From Archangiaceae bacterium (lineage in GTDB: Bacteria > Myxococcota > Myxococcia > Myxococcales > Myxococcaceae), in assembly GCA_016879935.1 (NCBI GenBank), contig JAACJQ010000204.1, positions 1 through 38,811 on the forward strand: a stretch of 38,811 nucleotides of DNA. The letters are read 5' to 3'. Shown piece after piece: positions 1 through 7,713 of the stretch. The notes under the pieces are model-generated. The model saw nothing but the letters and a program-made list of their open reading frames with translations, had not been told where the DNA came from and made no database searches. Each line of letters begins with the position of its first letter. Position 1 is the first letter of the stretch. Made by a program: the position numbers and the translations under genes.

Positions 1-287
1 ACCCCGAGGCGATCATGGAGTGGGCGAAGGGCAACGGCGTGAACGGCGGCTACGACGAGGTGGTGAAGGACCCCCGCACCCACGCGCTCATCAAGCCCTT
101 CATCCAGGACCTCAACAAGGGCCTCGCCAGCTACGAGTCGATCAAGAACTTCGCGATTCTGCCGAAGGACCTCACGCTCGACGCCGGCGACCTCACGCCC
201 AGCCTCAAGGTGAAGCGCAAGGCCGTCGAGACCAAGTACAAGGACATGATCGAGACCTTCTACGCGGGCAACGTCGCCGAGGTGTGA
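1..287 (+). CDS. Long-chain acyl-CoA synthetase (AMP-binding), C-terminal fragment
   Basis: Only the last ~95 residues lie in the window; the frame is open from base 3 and the start is upstream. The product would activate fatty acids to acyl-CoA through an acyl-AMP intermediate. The C-terminal end matches the FadD15/FAA1 type of long-chain acyl-CoA ligase: a helix ending in NKGLASYE, then the strand FAILPKD, and the motif LTPSLKVKR, whose first Lys is the catalytic lysine of the mobile C-terminal domain in this superfamily. The stop overlaps the next start as TGATG, so the downstream lipoprotein is probably co-transcribed. Identification rests on the C-terminal motifs only; substrate chain length cannot be judged. 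Confidence 0.85.
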   Translation, partial: PEAIMEWAKGNGVNGGYDEVVKDPRTHALIKPFIQDLNKGLASYESIKNFAILPKDLTLDAGDLTPSLKVKRKAVETKYKDMIETFYAGNVAEV

Positions 288-1168
288 TGCGCGGCGCGTT
301 CGTCACGCTCCTCGCGCTCTCGGCCTGCTCGGGCGGCGGCACCAAGTCGCTCGAGCTGACCCTCACCCTGCCCAACGGCACGGTGCAGCAGAAGACGTTG
401 AACGACGACACGGGCTTCCTCTTCGAGGGCTCGGGCACTCGCGCGACCGCGTCGTTTCCCGACGTCGCCGAGTGGAACAAAGACGTGCCGCTGGGCGTGT
501 CGATGTCGATCGCTCCCCTGCAGCCCGGGCGCTACGGCTCGAGCGGCAAGCTGCACCTTGGTGGTGACACCGTCGCGTCGGCGAAGTCGCTCACGCTCTC
601 GCTCGTCGTCGACCGCGTGCGCTGGCAGAACGACGGCGCCCACCCCTTCCGCATGGAGGGCACGATCACCGGCACCTCGCCAGAGAACCACAAGGTCGAC
701 GGCCGCTTCAGCACCACCACCAACGACTGCTCCGACAAGGTGGCCGCGAACGCGGGGTCGTTCCTCTGCGGCACGCCCTTTCCCACCAGGAACCTGACCG
801 AGCAGACGTGGAACATCGACCGCTGGGTGACCGAAGGCGACTGCCCCGACGCCATCTTCAAGCGCTACGCAGGCGGCCCCCGCTACACCGTGAGCAGCCG
901 GTTCGCGTCGGCTGGCGGCAAACAGGTGCGCTGCGTCGTCACCTACGCCGCGGGCTTCAAGACCATCTGCGGCGACAGCGAAGAGAACGTCGAGGCCGAT
1001 GGCTGCACCTGGTCGATCTCGATGTACTCCACGCCGGGCATCGTCTCGGTGAGCAGCCCCCGCATCGGCATCTTCGCGGGCACCACTGGCACCTCGTGCC
1101 CACCGAAGCTCTGCTCGATGTACCCCGAGAGCCTCACGCACGTGTCCGGCGCCACCGCGCAGGACTGA
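287..1168 (+). CDS. Hypothetical lipoprotein with Cys pairs
   Basis: 293 residues. The ATG shares one base with the upstream stop (TGATG), which fixes the start and suggests coupling to the acyl-CoA synthetase gene. The N-terminus is a short lipoprotein signal with lipobox LSAC (Cys14), then a Gly-rich spacer, so the protein is expected to be lipid-anchored in the envelope. The body looks beta-rich, with Cys residues spaced through the C-terminal half (CSDK, FLCG, GDCPD, VRCVV, TICGD, DGCTW, SCPPKLC), probably disulphide-bonded. A C-x-DGC-x-W arrangement near the end recurs in the lipoprotein at 5994-6569, so the two may be distant relatives. I do not recognise a family or a function. Confidence 0.75.
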   Translation: MRGAFVTLLALSACSGGGTKSLELTLTLPNGTVQQKTLNDDTGFLFEGSGTRATASFPDVAEWNKDVPLGVSMSIAPLQPGRYGSSGKLHLGGDTVASAKSLTLSLVVDRVRWQNDGAHPFRMEGTITGTSPENHKVDGRFSTTTNDCSDKVAANAGSFLCGTPFPTRNLTEQTWNIDRWVTEGDCPDAIFKRYAGGPRYTVSSRFASAGGKQVRCVVTYAAGFKTICGDSEENVEADGCTWSISMYSTPGIVSVSSPRIGIFAGTTGTSCPPKLCSMYPESLTHVSGATAQD

Positions 1169-1171
1169 GCG

Positions 1172-1918
1172 TCACGCGAAGGTCTTCACGAAGAACGCGA
1201 TGGTGATGGTCCACCCCAGCACCACCACGACCCGCTTCACCACGCGCACGTCGAACCTCAACGCGAAGCGCGCCGTGACGTAGCCGCCGATGGTGGAGGC
1301 GACCGCCATCGCCAGCGCCCGTGGCCACTCCACCTGACCCGAGATGATGAACGTGAGCGTGGCGGTGAGGTTGATGGCGAGGCCCAACACCGACTTGAGC
1401 CCGTTGAGCCGGTGGAGATCTCGACCACCGAGCAACGTGAGCGCCGCCAGCATGAGCAACCCGATGCCGCCGCCCAGGTAGCCGCCGTAGAGGCTGATCG
1501 GCACCTGCGAAAGCACGACGACCCACAGCGGTGGTTTGCCGAACCGCTCGAGCCACCTGCGCAGACGATCGCCGAAGGTGAAGAGCACCGCGCCGAAGAG
1601 CACCAGAAACGGCACCACCTTCGCGAACGTGTCACCGGGCGTCGCCAGTGCAGCCAGCGCACCGACGAGCCCGCCCACGAGGCTGACGATGATGAGCGGA
1701 ACCAGCGAGCGCCGCTCCTCGTTCATCACCGAGCGGTAGCCCCACGCACTCGCCACCGAACCGGGCCACAACGCCACCGTGCTCGTCGCGTTCGCTGCAA
1801 GGGGAGCCGTGCCGGTGAAGACGAGCGCGGGAAAGGTGAGACACGTGCCACCGCCCGCGATGGCGTTGAGGCCTCCCGCGAGAAAGGCAGCTCCCGTCAG
1901 CAGCACCCAGGTGAACAC
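1172..1918 (-). CDS. TSUP (TauE/SafE) family membrane permease
   Basis: 248 residues with a GTG start. TSUP proteins are inner-membrane carriers associated with sulfite, sulfonate or other organic anion transport. The first helix ends in the family signature AGGLNAIAGGG followed by a Pro-Ala-Leu strand break, and the second half repeats the pattern (YLGGGIGLLML), giving about 8 membrane segments in two repeats, the usual size and plan. It converges with the upstream lipoprotein gene (3 bases apart) and diverges from the phosphatase gene at 1957, so it is its own transcription unit. The substrate cannot be read from sequence. Confidence 0.85.
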   Translation of the reverse strand: MFTWVLLTGAAFLAGGLNAIAGGGTCLTFPALVFTGTAPLAANATSTVALWPGSVASAWGYRSVMNEERRSLVPLIIVSLVGGLVGALAALATPGDTFAKVVPFLVLFGAVLFTFGDRLRRWLERFGKPPLWVVVLSQVPISLYGGYLGGGIGLLMLAALTLLGGRDLHRLNGLKSVLGLAINLTATLTFIISGQVEWPRALAMAVASTIGGYVTARFALRFDVRVVKRVVVVLGWTITIAFFVKTFA

Positions 1919-1956
1919 GTGCTGTCAGTTAACACGCCCGCGCCGTCGCGCCGGGA

Positions 1957-3012
1957 ATGCAGCAGAATCGCCCCATGCGTCACGTCGCCATCGGAGATCC
2001 GCAGGCCCCGTTCGAGACCTTCCTGCGCATTCTCGATGGCCACCGGCTGCTGGCAGACGATGGGCGTTTGCGCCCCGACGTGCACCTCGTCTCGATGGGC
2101 GATCACTTCGACTACGGCAAGCCCGAGCTGCGGGAGCGCGCGGCGGCAGAGGGTGAGTCGATTCTCTCGTGGCTCGCGTCTCACCCGCCCGAGCAGGTGA
2201 CCATTCTGCTCGGCAACCACGATCTCTCGCGCGTCTGCGAACTGTTTCCCTTCACCGACGAGTCCTTTCTCGAGGCGCACGGGGAAGCACGGGCGCTGTA
2301 CGTGGCGAACGCTCCGGCCGATGCGTTCCTCGCGAAGTACCCGTTCGTGCCCGACGCCGAGTGCCTCGCGCGCGACTACTCGTGCTTCGCCGCCTCTCAA
2401 CGCGTGCTGGTGACGGAGCTGCTGCGCACGAAGCGTCTGCGCCTCGCGGCCCATCATCGGGGCCTCCTGCTGGTGCACGCTGGCGTGACGACGCAAGACC
2501 TCGAGCTGGCCGGTATCGCGCCCACCGACGCCGCCGTGGTGAGCGATGGACTCAACGCCTTCCTCGACGAACGGCTCTCACGCTGGAGCGACGGCCCGCT
2601 CGACCTCGCCCCACTCCATCGGCCCGGAACCGCTGCGACGGGAGAAGGCCGCGGCGTGCTCTACCACCGCCCCTGCGACCCCTCGACGCAGCCGCCCGCG
2701 AGAATGGAGGGACCGCCCCGACGACGGTTCGACCCGCGCGATCTGCCCGCCACCTTCCCTCAGGCCATCGGCCACATTCGTGATGGAAAGTGCCGCGAGC
2801 TGATGCCGTCGTGGAGCCCCGAGGGAAAGGGCGCAGATGGGCCGCTCCGTACGCTGAAGGTCGAGGGAACGAACGTCACCTACGCCATGGGTTGTCTGCC
2901 CGGCGCACGGCTCTTCTTCACCGACGGCGGCATGTTCCACACCGCGCCCGAGAACTACGAGCTGTTCGATCTCGACGCGCGCGCGCCCCTCAGCCGGGCT
3001 CGAAGCTCGTGA
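1957..3012 (+). CDS. Calcineurin-like metallophosphoesterase
   Basis: 351 residues from the first ATG; an ATG at 1975, directly before the first conserved strand (RHVAIGD), is the likelier true start (345 residues). The metal-binding motifs are in the usual order: GDPQAP, GDHFDYG, GNHD, and a late HAGV. The first motif has Gln where most PPP-like enzymes have His (GDxH), an uncommon variant that still supplies the metal-binding Asp. The product is probably a cytoplasmic phosphatase related to the Ser/Thr protein-phosphatase and diadenosine-tetraphosphatase group; the substrate is unknown. The 3' end overlaps the convergent EEP gene by 23 bases. Divergent from the TSUP gene with a very short shared upstream region. 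Confidence 0.82.
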   Translation: MQQNRPMRHVAIGDPQAPFETFLRILDGHRLLADDGRLRPDVHLVSMGDHFDYGKPELRERAAAEGESILSWLASHPPEQVTILLGNHDLSRVCELFPFTDESFLEAHGEARALYVANAPADAFLAKYPFVPDAECLARDYSCFAASQRVLVTELLRTKRLRLAAHHRGLLLVHAGVTTQDLELAGIAPTDAAVVSDGLNAFLDERLSRWSDGPLDLAPLHRPGTAATGEGRGVLYHRPCDPSTQPPARMEGPPRRRFDPRDLPATFPQAIGHIRDGKCRELMPSWSPEGKGADGPLRTLKVEGTNVTYAMGCLPGARLFFTDGGMFHTAPENYELFDLDARAPLSRARSS

Positions 3013-3916
3013 TGAGCGGCACGTGATCGGAGAGGCCATGAAATGGGCTCGTCTCGTCGCCGAACGCTCGCGTGTCGTCGAGATCGGCGAACTCGATGCC
3101 CCTGCCGAAGATGTGATCGAGGTGCATTCGAAGCCGCATGAAGCCCGCGGTCGAGAACGAGTCGGGCCGGCTCGCGTCGATCTGCTTCAGTGACTCCTGC
3201 GCACCGAGCAGCTTCGCGTCGCCCGTGAACAGCTTGTACACGGGCGTCGATGGCGCCGAGTTGAAGTCCCCGACGACGAGGTACGGCTCGCTGCGCGCGA
3301 CGTGCTGCGCGTAGTCGGTCACCGCCTTCGCCTCGGTGAGCTGGTTCTTCCCGTGGCCCATCTTCACCTTCTGGCTCCAGAACTCCTTCGCCCAGGGCGT
3401 CGGCAGCGAGAGGTGCGTGTTGAAGAGGTGAAACGGTCTGCCGCTCGTGTCTTCGAGGTGCAGGTGCGCCGCGATGCGCGTCTGCTTGATGCGCTTGATG
3501 GTCGACGGGGAGCGGTGGGTGATGTCGAAGGGCTGATCAGAGTTGCCCTTGAGCACGTTGCACGTCTGCTGGTTCACCAGAATCGCGAGCCCGGTCGTGT
3601 ACACCTTGAGCGGGCCCACGCCGTACACGTGCGCGGGGAAATAGAAGGCCCGGTACGGCATCGCCACGCCGCGCCGCTGCATCGAGCCCCCGAGGTGCCG
3701 CATGAAGGCTTCCAGCTGCGTCTCGGAAGGAACACCTCCTCGATGCGCGGCCGACGAACGAATCGACTTCGTCTCGACCTCCTGCAGCGCGATGACGTCT
3801 ACCATCGGCGCGAGGTTCGCGATGGCGTCGGCGATGTCCTGCTTCGAGGTCGCGGTGCTGGCCAGGCCCTTGAGGGCGTGACCGAAGTAGCGAACGTTGT
3901 AGCTGACGAGTCGCAT
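2990..3916 (-). CDS. Endonuclease/exonuclease/phosphatase (EEP) family protein
   Basis: 308 residues starting MRLVSYNVRYFG. All the EEP catalytic signatures are present: an Asn in the first strand (SYNVR), the metal-binding Glu in ALQEVE near residue 46, the GDFN motif (VVGDFNSAPS) and the C-terminal SDH (LSDHVPLI). The fold hydrolyses phosphodiester bonds in DNA, RNA, inositol phosphates or sphingomyelin, and the motifs alone do not choose among them. There is no signal peptide, so it is probably cytoplasmic. It starts 15 bases after the TfuA stop on the same strand and is probably the last gene of the ycaO-tfuA unit. Its 3' end overlaps the convergent phosphatase gene. Confidence 0.85.
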   Translation of the reverse strand: MRLVSYNVRYFGHALKGLASTATSKQDIADAIANLAPMVDVIALQEVETKSIRSSAAHRGGVPSETQLEAFMRHLGGSMQRRGVAMPYRAFYFPAHVYGVGPLKVYTTGLAILVNQQTCNVLKGNSDQPFDITHRSPSTIKRIKQTRIAAHLHLEDTSGRPFHLFNTHLSLPTPWAKEFWSQKVKMGHGKNQLTEAKAVTDYAQHVARSEPYLVVGDFNSAPSTPVYKLFTGDAKLLGAQESLKQIDASRPDSFSTAGFMRLRMHLDHIFGRGIEFADLDDTRAFGDETSPFHGLSDHVPLITSFEPG

Positions 3917-3931
3917 GGTCTCTTTCGCAGT

Positions 3932-4930
3932 CTAACGCCCACGCCACCGGCCGCTGAGCTTCGCTTCGAGCGCGAGCCCTTCCAGCCAGGTGGGGCCGTC
4001 GGCCACGAAGCGCTCCGGCGCCGAGAGCACGAGCCCTTCGAGGGCCGCAACCTCTGCGTCGCTGAGCGCCTCGTCGACCGCCCCATGGCGATTCGCCGTG
4101 ACCGAGACCGACAAGCCAGCCTGCTTCGCGAACGCGGCCAGGAGCAGTCGACGAAGGCCCTGCTTCGCGAGCGCGTCGGCGTCGGGCAGTCGTTGGAGGC
4201 GCTCCAGCTCGGAGCCATGCGCGTCGAGGAGCCGACGCCGCCGCACGAAGGAGCTCAAGGTGAGGGGGCTCGATGGGCGAGGTGGTTTGCGGAGGAGTTG
4301 CCGAGCGACCTTCAGCGCCGCGAGGGCATCGAGCGCTTTCTGATCGACCAACTGCTCGCGCAGCCAGGTGAACGTCGCCGAGCGCCGCGCCTCGGGGAGC
4401 GCGGTCACGATGGCTCGCCAGGTTCGACGCTTGAAGAAGAGCCCGCGCGCGGCCTCGAGCAGCCGACTCGCTTCACGCTCCGAGACCACGCGCCGTCGCT
4501 TCGCCTCGGCCACGGTCGCTTCCACGTTCACGAGCGGAACCGTCAGCGCCTGGTACTGCGAGTCGGAGTCACCGTGCAGCAAGACCACGTCGGCGTCGTC
4601 GACTCGTGCACCTGAGACGTAGTCGCCCGCGATGCGGCCGACCGGGAGCATGCCTTCTTGATGGAGCTCGGCTGCTCGCAACGCTCCCATGCTCGAGGCG
4701 CCGATGACGTGCACACCGCTGGCGAGCGCGGCGCGCAGCTCGTGGTGCCACACCGAGGGCACCGCCTCGAACACGCCGTCGATGAGCACGATGACGCGCG
4801 GGCGATCGGGCAAGACCCGAAAGACGTCGCCCTGCCTCGCGGGCGGCAGGTAGGTCGCCTTCAGCGTTCGTTTCGCCGTCGCCACTGGCAGCGTCGGCCC
4901 GAGAAACACCACCACCTCACGCGCGCTCAT
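3932..4930 (-). CDS. TfuA domain protein, YcaO partner
   Basis: 332 residues. The N-terminal ~150 residues carry the TfuA signature in order: a first strand ending FLGPTLP, the YLPPARQGD segment, VLIDGVF near residue 48, and the nearly invariant SSMGALRAAEL around residues 79-89, followed by the Asp-rich segment RVDDADVV. TfuA proteins work with YcaO enzymes; in methanogen methyl-coenzyme M reductase and in some ribosomally made peptides the pair converts a backbone amide to a thioamide, TfuA being thought to handle the sulfur donor. The ATG overlaps the ycaO stop (ATGA), so the two are translated together. The C-terminal ~180 residues are Arg/Leu-rich, helical and not recognised. No sulfide-donor or precursor gene adjoins. 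Confidence 0.88.
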   Translation of the reverse strand: MSAREVVVFLGPTLPVATAKRTLKATYLPPARQGDVFRVLPDRPRVIVLIDGVFEAVPSVWHHELRAALASGVHVIGASSMGALRAAELHQEGMLPVGRIAGDYVSGARVDDADVVLLHGDSDSQYQALTVPLVNVEATVAEAKRRRVVSEREASRLLEAARGLFFKRRTWRAIVTALPEARRSATFTWLREQLVDQKALDALAALKVARQLLRKPPRPSSPLTLSSFVRRRRLLDAHGSELERLQRLPDADALAKQGLRRLLLAAFAKQAGLSVSVTANRHGAVDEALSDAEVAALEGLVLSAPERFVADGPTWLEGLALEAKLSGRWRGR

Positions 4931-5946
4931 CGCAGCAGCTCCGACTCTTCGAGGTCGATGCCGATGGCCTTCACGACGTGCAACGGAGCCTCACGCACGG
5001 TCACGAGCACGACGGCGTCGGCGATCACCTTCGGCCAGCCCTTCACCGCTGCACCTCGACGAAGCGGAGCAGGCCTGAGCGTCGAGAAGAAGCGCTGCAA
5101 CTCCGCACCTGCCTCGCGCTCGCCGGTGGCGACGTCGTCGCGGGCGCCATGAATCTCGGTGAGCCGGGACTGCGCGGCCTCGAGCAGCGCGGCTTCGAGG
5201 GCCTCGGGCATCGTCCGCCGACAGGCGTACCCCGCCGTCAGCGGAACCGAGGGTTCGTCGAGATCGAAGACCAACGCGCCCGCGAGCGGCAGTGGTGTGG
5301 CCTGCAGGGCACAACACGCGACGTGAAAGCCGTTGCGGCGCAGCGAGTCGACCAGCGGTGAGCGCCACTCCACCAGCGAACGCTCGAGCGCCTCGGCCGT
5401 CCATCCCTCGGGCAACACGCGCGTCAACGCATGCCGCTCCCAGACCTCGAGCACTGCGTGCTCCGTCGCCTTGCCCTTCACCGAATGGGCGCCGAAGCCG
5501 TTGCTCGACCACGACGTCGTCGAAGGGCCGAGCCACGCCGACCCCGAAGGCCCGCAGAACACGCGCTCGGCGGCCAGCCACACGGGTGCGCCATCGGCGA
5601 GTCGTCGGCCCACGACCCAGGCGCGCCGCAACCCATCGTCGTCGAGCACCGCGCCATCGAGTTCGCCGGCCTCGCAAAACCGGAGCATCGAGGGTCGTGG
5701 CTGCTCGGCGGCGTGCAGCTCGGCGGCCTCTCCGACGGCGCTCCACGCGGCCTGCTCGAACGTCGTGCCCTTCCCCTGCGTCACCTGCAGCACGTGCCCT
5801 GTTGGCCGAATCGCTGCGGCCACCTCGACCCCGGCGCGGTCCATGTCCGTCACCCGGGCCAGCCGTGAGATGCGCAGCTCGGCGAGGAGCGAACGGGAAG
5901 GGAGCACCACGGCATCCCACCACTCGACGAACGGGGGCACACGCAC
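4927..5946 (-). CDS. YcaO domain protein (TfuA-associated)
   Basis: 339 residues with a GTG start. YcaO enzymes use ATP to phosphorylate a peptide backbone amide so that a nucleophile can attack it. The ATP/Mg-binding motifs are intact: S69 with E73 and E76 (AVGEAAEL), E167/E170/R171 (LEVWERHA), and the C-terminal block with E256, Q259, R261 and GARDD at 267-271. The proline-rich tail of azoline-forming YcaO cyclodehydratases is absent (the end is ESELLR), and no ocin-ThiF/E1-like partner is nearby. Both facts, plus the overlapping tfuA gene, point to thioamide rather than azoline chemistry (inference). The target peptide or protein is not evident. Its 47-base upstream gap is shared with the divergent lipoprotein. 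Confidence 0.9.
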   Translation of the reverse strand: MRVPPFVEWWDAVVLPSRSLLAELRISRLARVTDMDRAGVEVAAAIRPTGHVLQVTQGKGTTFEQAAWSAVGEAAELHAAEQPRPSMLRFCEAGELDGAVLDDDGLRRAWVVGRRLADGAPVWLAAERVFCGPSGSAWLGPSTTSWSSNGFGAHSVKGKATEHAVLEVWERHALTRVLPEGWTAEALERSLVEWRSPLVDSLRRNGFHVACCALQATPLPLAGALVFDLDEPSVPLTAGYACRRTMPEALEAALLEAAQSRLTEIHGARDDVATGEREAGAELQRFFSTLRPAPLRRGAAVKGWPKVIADAVVLVTVREAPLHVVKAIGIDLEESELLR

Positions 5947-5993
5947 TTTGCAGCCGGCTCGACGAACGGCGGCGCAGGCACTTTGCTGCGCCC

Positions 5994-6569
5994 GTGCGTT
6001 GGCGGCTCTTCATCTTCTGGTTGGTGTCGCTGGGCTGTGGGCGCACCGAGCCGCTGAACGCGACGATCGCTTTCGACGCCGGAGCGAGGGGTGATGCTGG
6101 CCAGACCTTCGACGCAGGCGGCGTTCGCGACGCGGGAGTCGTCAGCCGAGATGCCGGGGCGCCGACCTCCTGCACCAACGCTCCGGGCCCTCAGCGCGGC
6201 CGCCGCTGTCGGCGCACGCTGCGCCTCGAGTCGCTCACGCGGTCGAGCGCCTCGTGCTTCGTCGACGTGCGAATCGACCTCGCCGAAGAGGGCGTGCTCG
6301 AGTGGGAGTGCGATCAACCTGTCGCCCCCGCCGAGGTCCGGTTCAGCCGTGCCCGCTTCACCGGGGTGGTGAGCGGCAACGACGTCGACGTGTGCTTTGG
6401 CTCTGAGTTCGACTGGTCCGACGGCTGCCGGTGGACCTCGGCTCAGGCGCTGCGCGGCTCGCTGACCGAACCGACCCTGCAGCTCACGTACGCCGAGGCG
6501 CCGGTGATGAACCTGGGCTGTCAGACACCATGCGCTGCCGCGGGAGTCGTCACGGTTCTCACGCCCTGA
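5994..6569 (+). CDS. Hypothetical small lipoprotein
   Basis: 191 residues from a GTG at 5994; the frame is open far upstream on the other side of ycaO, but the hydrophobic leader VRWRLFIFWLVSLGC fixes this start. Cys16 follows a hydrophobic stretch, a loose lipobox (Ser at -3). An Asp/Ala/Gly-rich linker with repeated DAG follows, typical of myxobacterial surface lipoproteins, then a compact domain with several Cys (ECDQP, VCFGS, DGCRW, GCQTPC). The DGCxW motif resembles that in the lipoprotein at 287-1168. Divergent from ycaO with only 47 bases between, so promoters may overlap. No function is recognised. Confidence 0.65.
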   Translation: MRWRLFIFWLVSLGCGRTEPLNATIAFDAGARGDAGQTFDAGGVRDAGVVSRDAGAPTSCTNAPGPQRGRRCRRTLRLESLTRSSASCFVDVRIDLAEEGVLEWECDQPVAPAEVRFSRARFTGVVSGNDVDVCFGSEFDWSDGCRWTSAQALRGSLTEPTLQLTYAEAPVMNLGCQTPCAAAGVVTVLTP

Positions 6570-6801
6570 CAGCCCGGCCTCGAACGCCATGTCGTGACCG
6601 TCGGCCTTCGCCTCGTCTTTCGGCAGCCGCTTTCGAGGGCTTCGTCGCCGGCACGCTCGACGCAGTGACGAAGGGCGAGAGCAAGGTTCCGGGCGACTTC
6701 GACCTGCTCAGACCGCGAGGCTTTCGCGTGGAGCGCCACAGGAGCACGAGGCGACGCTTCTCGCTCCGCCAGGTCCCCAGCTCTGAGCTACAGCTCCGCG
6801 C
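6570..6801. other. Intergenic stretch without a recognised gene
   Basis: 232 bases between the lipoprotein gene and the transporter gene. Small frames exist on both strands here but none has a ribosome-binding site or a recognisable product. The transporter promoter is presumably here, but I could not define boxes. Confidence 0.4.
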
Positions 6802-7659
6802 GTGAACTCCTCACGCGCCGTGGGCATCCTGGTCGTCGCGCTCGCGGCGTCGTGCTGGGGCACGTGGCCGCTCTACGTGCGCGCTGGAGGACAGAGCGGG
6901 CTCGTCGTCGGGTTCCTCACCATGGCAGTGATGGCGCTGCCGTCGCTGTTCCTCGTTCGCCGCTTCCGCACCGACGACCGCGGTGCCCTCGCCGCCCTGG
7001 CCGTCATCGGGTTCGCCGACGCGGGAAACGTCGCGCTCTACTTCTCGGCGCTCGAGACCGGGCCAGTCGTCGTGGGCGTGATGACGCACTACCTCGCGCC
7101 CCTGCTGGTGGCCCTCGCCGCGCCACTGCTGCTCCGGGAGCGCCGATCGCGACGAGCGCTCGTCTCGCTGCCCGTCATTCTCTTCGGCTTGTTCCTGGTG
7201 CTGCCCTCGATTGGCGCCAGTGGCTCTGCGTGGCAGGCCGGGCTGCTCGGTGCGGGCTCGGCGATCTTCTACGCGGCGCTCGTGCTCGCGACCCGGCGCG
7301 CGTCGGTGGCGTTTCCACCGCTCGCCGTCACGTCGTTTCACGCGGTGCTCTCGACGTTGCTGCTGCTCGCCGTCTTTCGCGAGCGCGCGCTGCCGACGCA
7401 GGTCGACGCCGGTCTCGCCGTGCTCGTTGCGGGCGCGGCCATCAACGGCTTGCTGGGCGCATTTCTCTTCAACTTCGGCCTGCCGCGAATCGGCGCGCAG
7501 CTGACGGGCGTGCTCACCTATCTCGAGCCGCTCGTTGCCGCGTTGCTGGGCGTGCTGATTCTCCACGAGGTCGCGACGCTCTCGACGCTCGCGGGCCTCG
7601 CCTTGATGCTCGTCGCGGGAGCGTGGACGGCTTCCGAACCGGCACAAGGAGACGCCTGA
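6802..7659 (+). CDS. EamA/DMT-family transporter
   Basis: 285 residues with a GTG start. It has about ten hydrophobic helices in two similar halves, the plan of the drug/metabolite transporter (10-TM, EamA) family. Family landmarks include ASCWGTWPLY in the first helix, ALYFSALE in the third (residues ~75-82), MTHYLAPL at the end of the fourth, and in the second half FNFGLPRIGA and LTYLEPLVAALLG. These proteins export or import small metabolites through the inner membrane; the substrate is unknown. It converges on the outer-membrane protein gene at 7714. Confidence 0.9.
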   Translation: MNSSRAVGILVVALAASCWGTWPLYVRAGGQSGLVVGFLTMAVMALPSLFLVRRFRTDDRGALAALAVIGFADAGNVALYFSALETGPVVVGVMTHYLAPLLVALAAPLLLRERRSRRALVSLPVILFGLFLVLPSIGASGSAWQAGLLGAGSAIFYAALVLATRRASVAFPPLAVTSFHAVLSTLLLLAVFRERALPTQVDAGLAVLVAGAAINGLLGAFLFNFGLPRIGAQLTGVLTYLEPLVAALLGVLILHEVATLSTLAGLALMLVAGAWTASEPAQGDA

Positions 7660-7674
7660 CTCGACGAGGGCTGG

Positions 7675-7708
7675 TTCGTGGCGAGCTCCTCCGGAGCGAG
7701 CACACGAA
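7675..7708. terminator. Candidate bidirectional hairpin between convergent genes
   Basis: Between the converging stops at 7659 and 7714 lies TTCGTG ... CACGAA (7675-7680 with 7703-7708) enclosing a second stem GCTCC-TCC-GGAGC (7685-7697). The position fits a shared terminator, but there is no T run, so it is only a candidate. Confidence 0.35.
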
Positions 7709-7713
7709 TCGAC

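Noticed and set aside
260-1141. Long open frame on the minus strand opposite the first lipoprotein
   Set aside because: It is an Arg/Ala/Gly-rich mirror of the plus-strand gene, with no domain; typical of antisense frames in GC-rich DNA.
6559-6747. 62-residue minus-strand frame near ycaO as a possible thioamidated precursor peptide
   Set aside because: It is Arg/Ser-rich, has no leader/core look or ribosome-binding site, and lies beyond a divergent lipoprotein gene.
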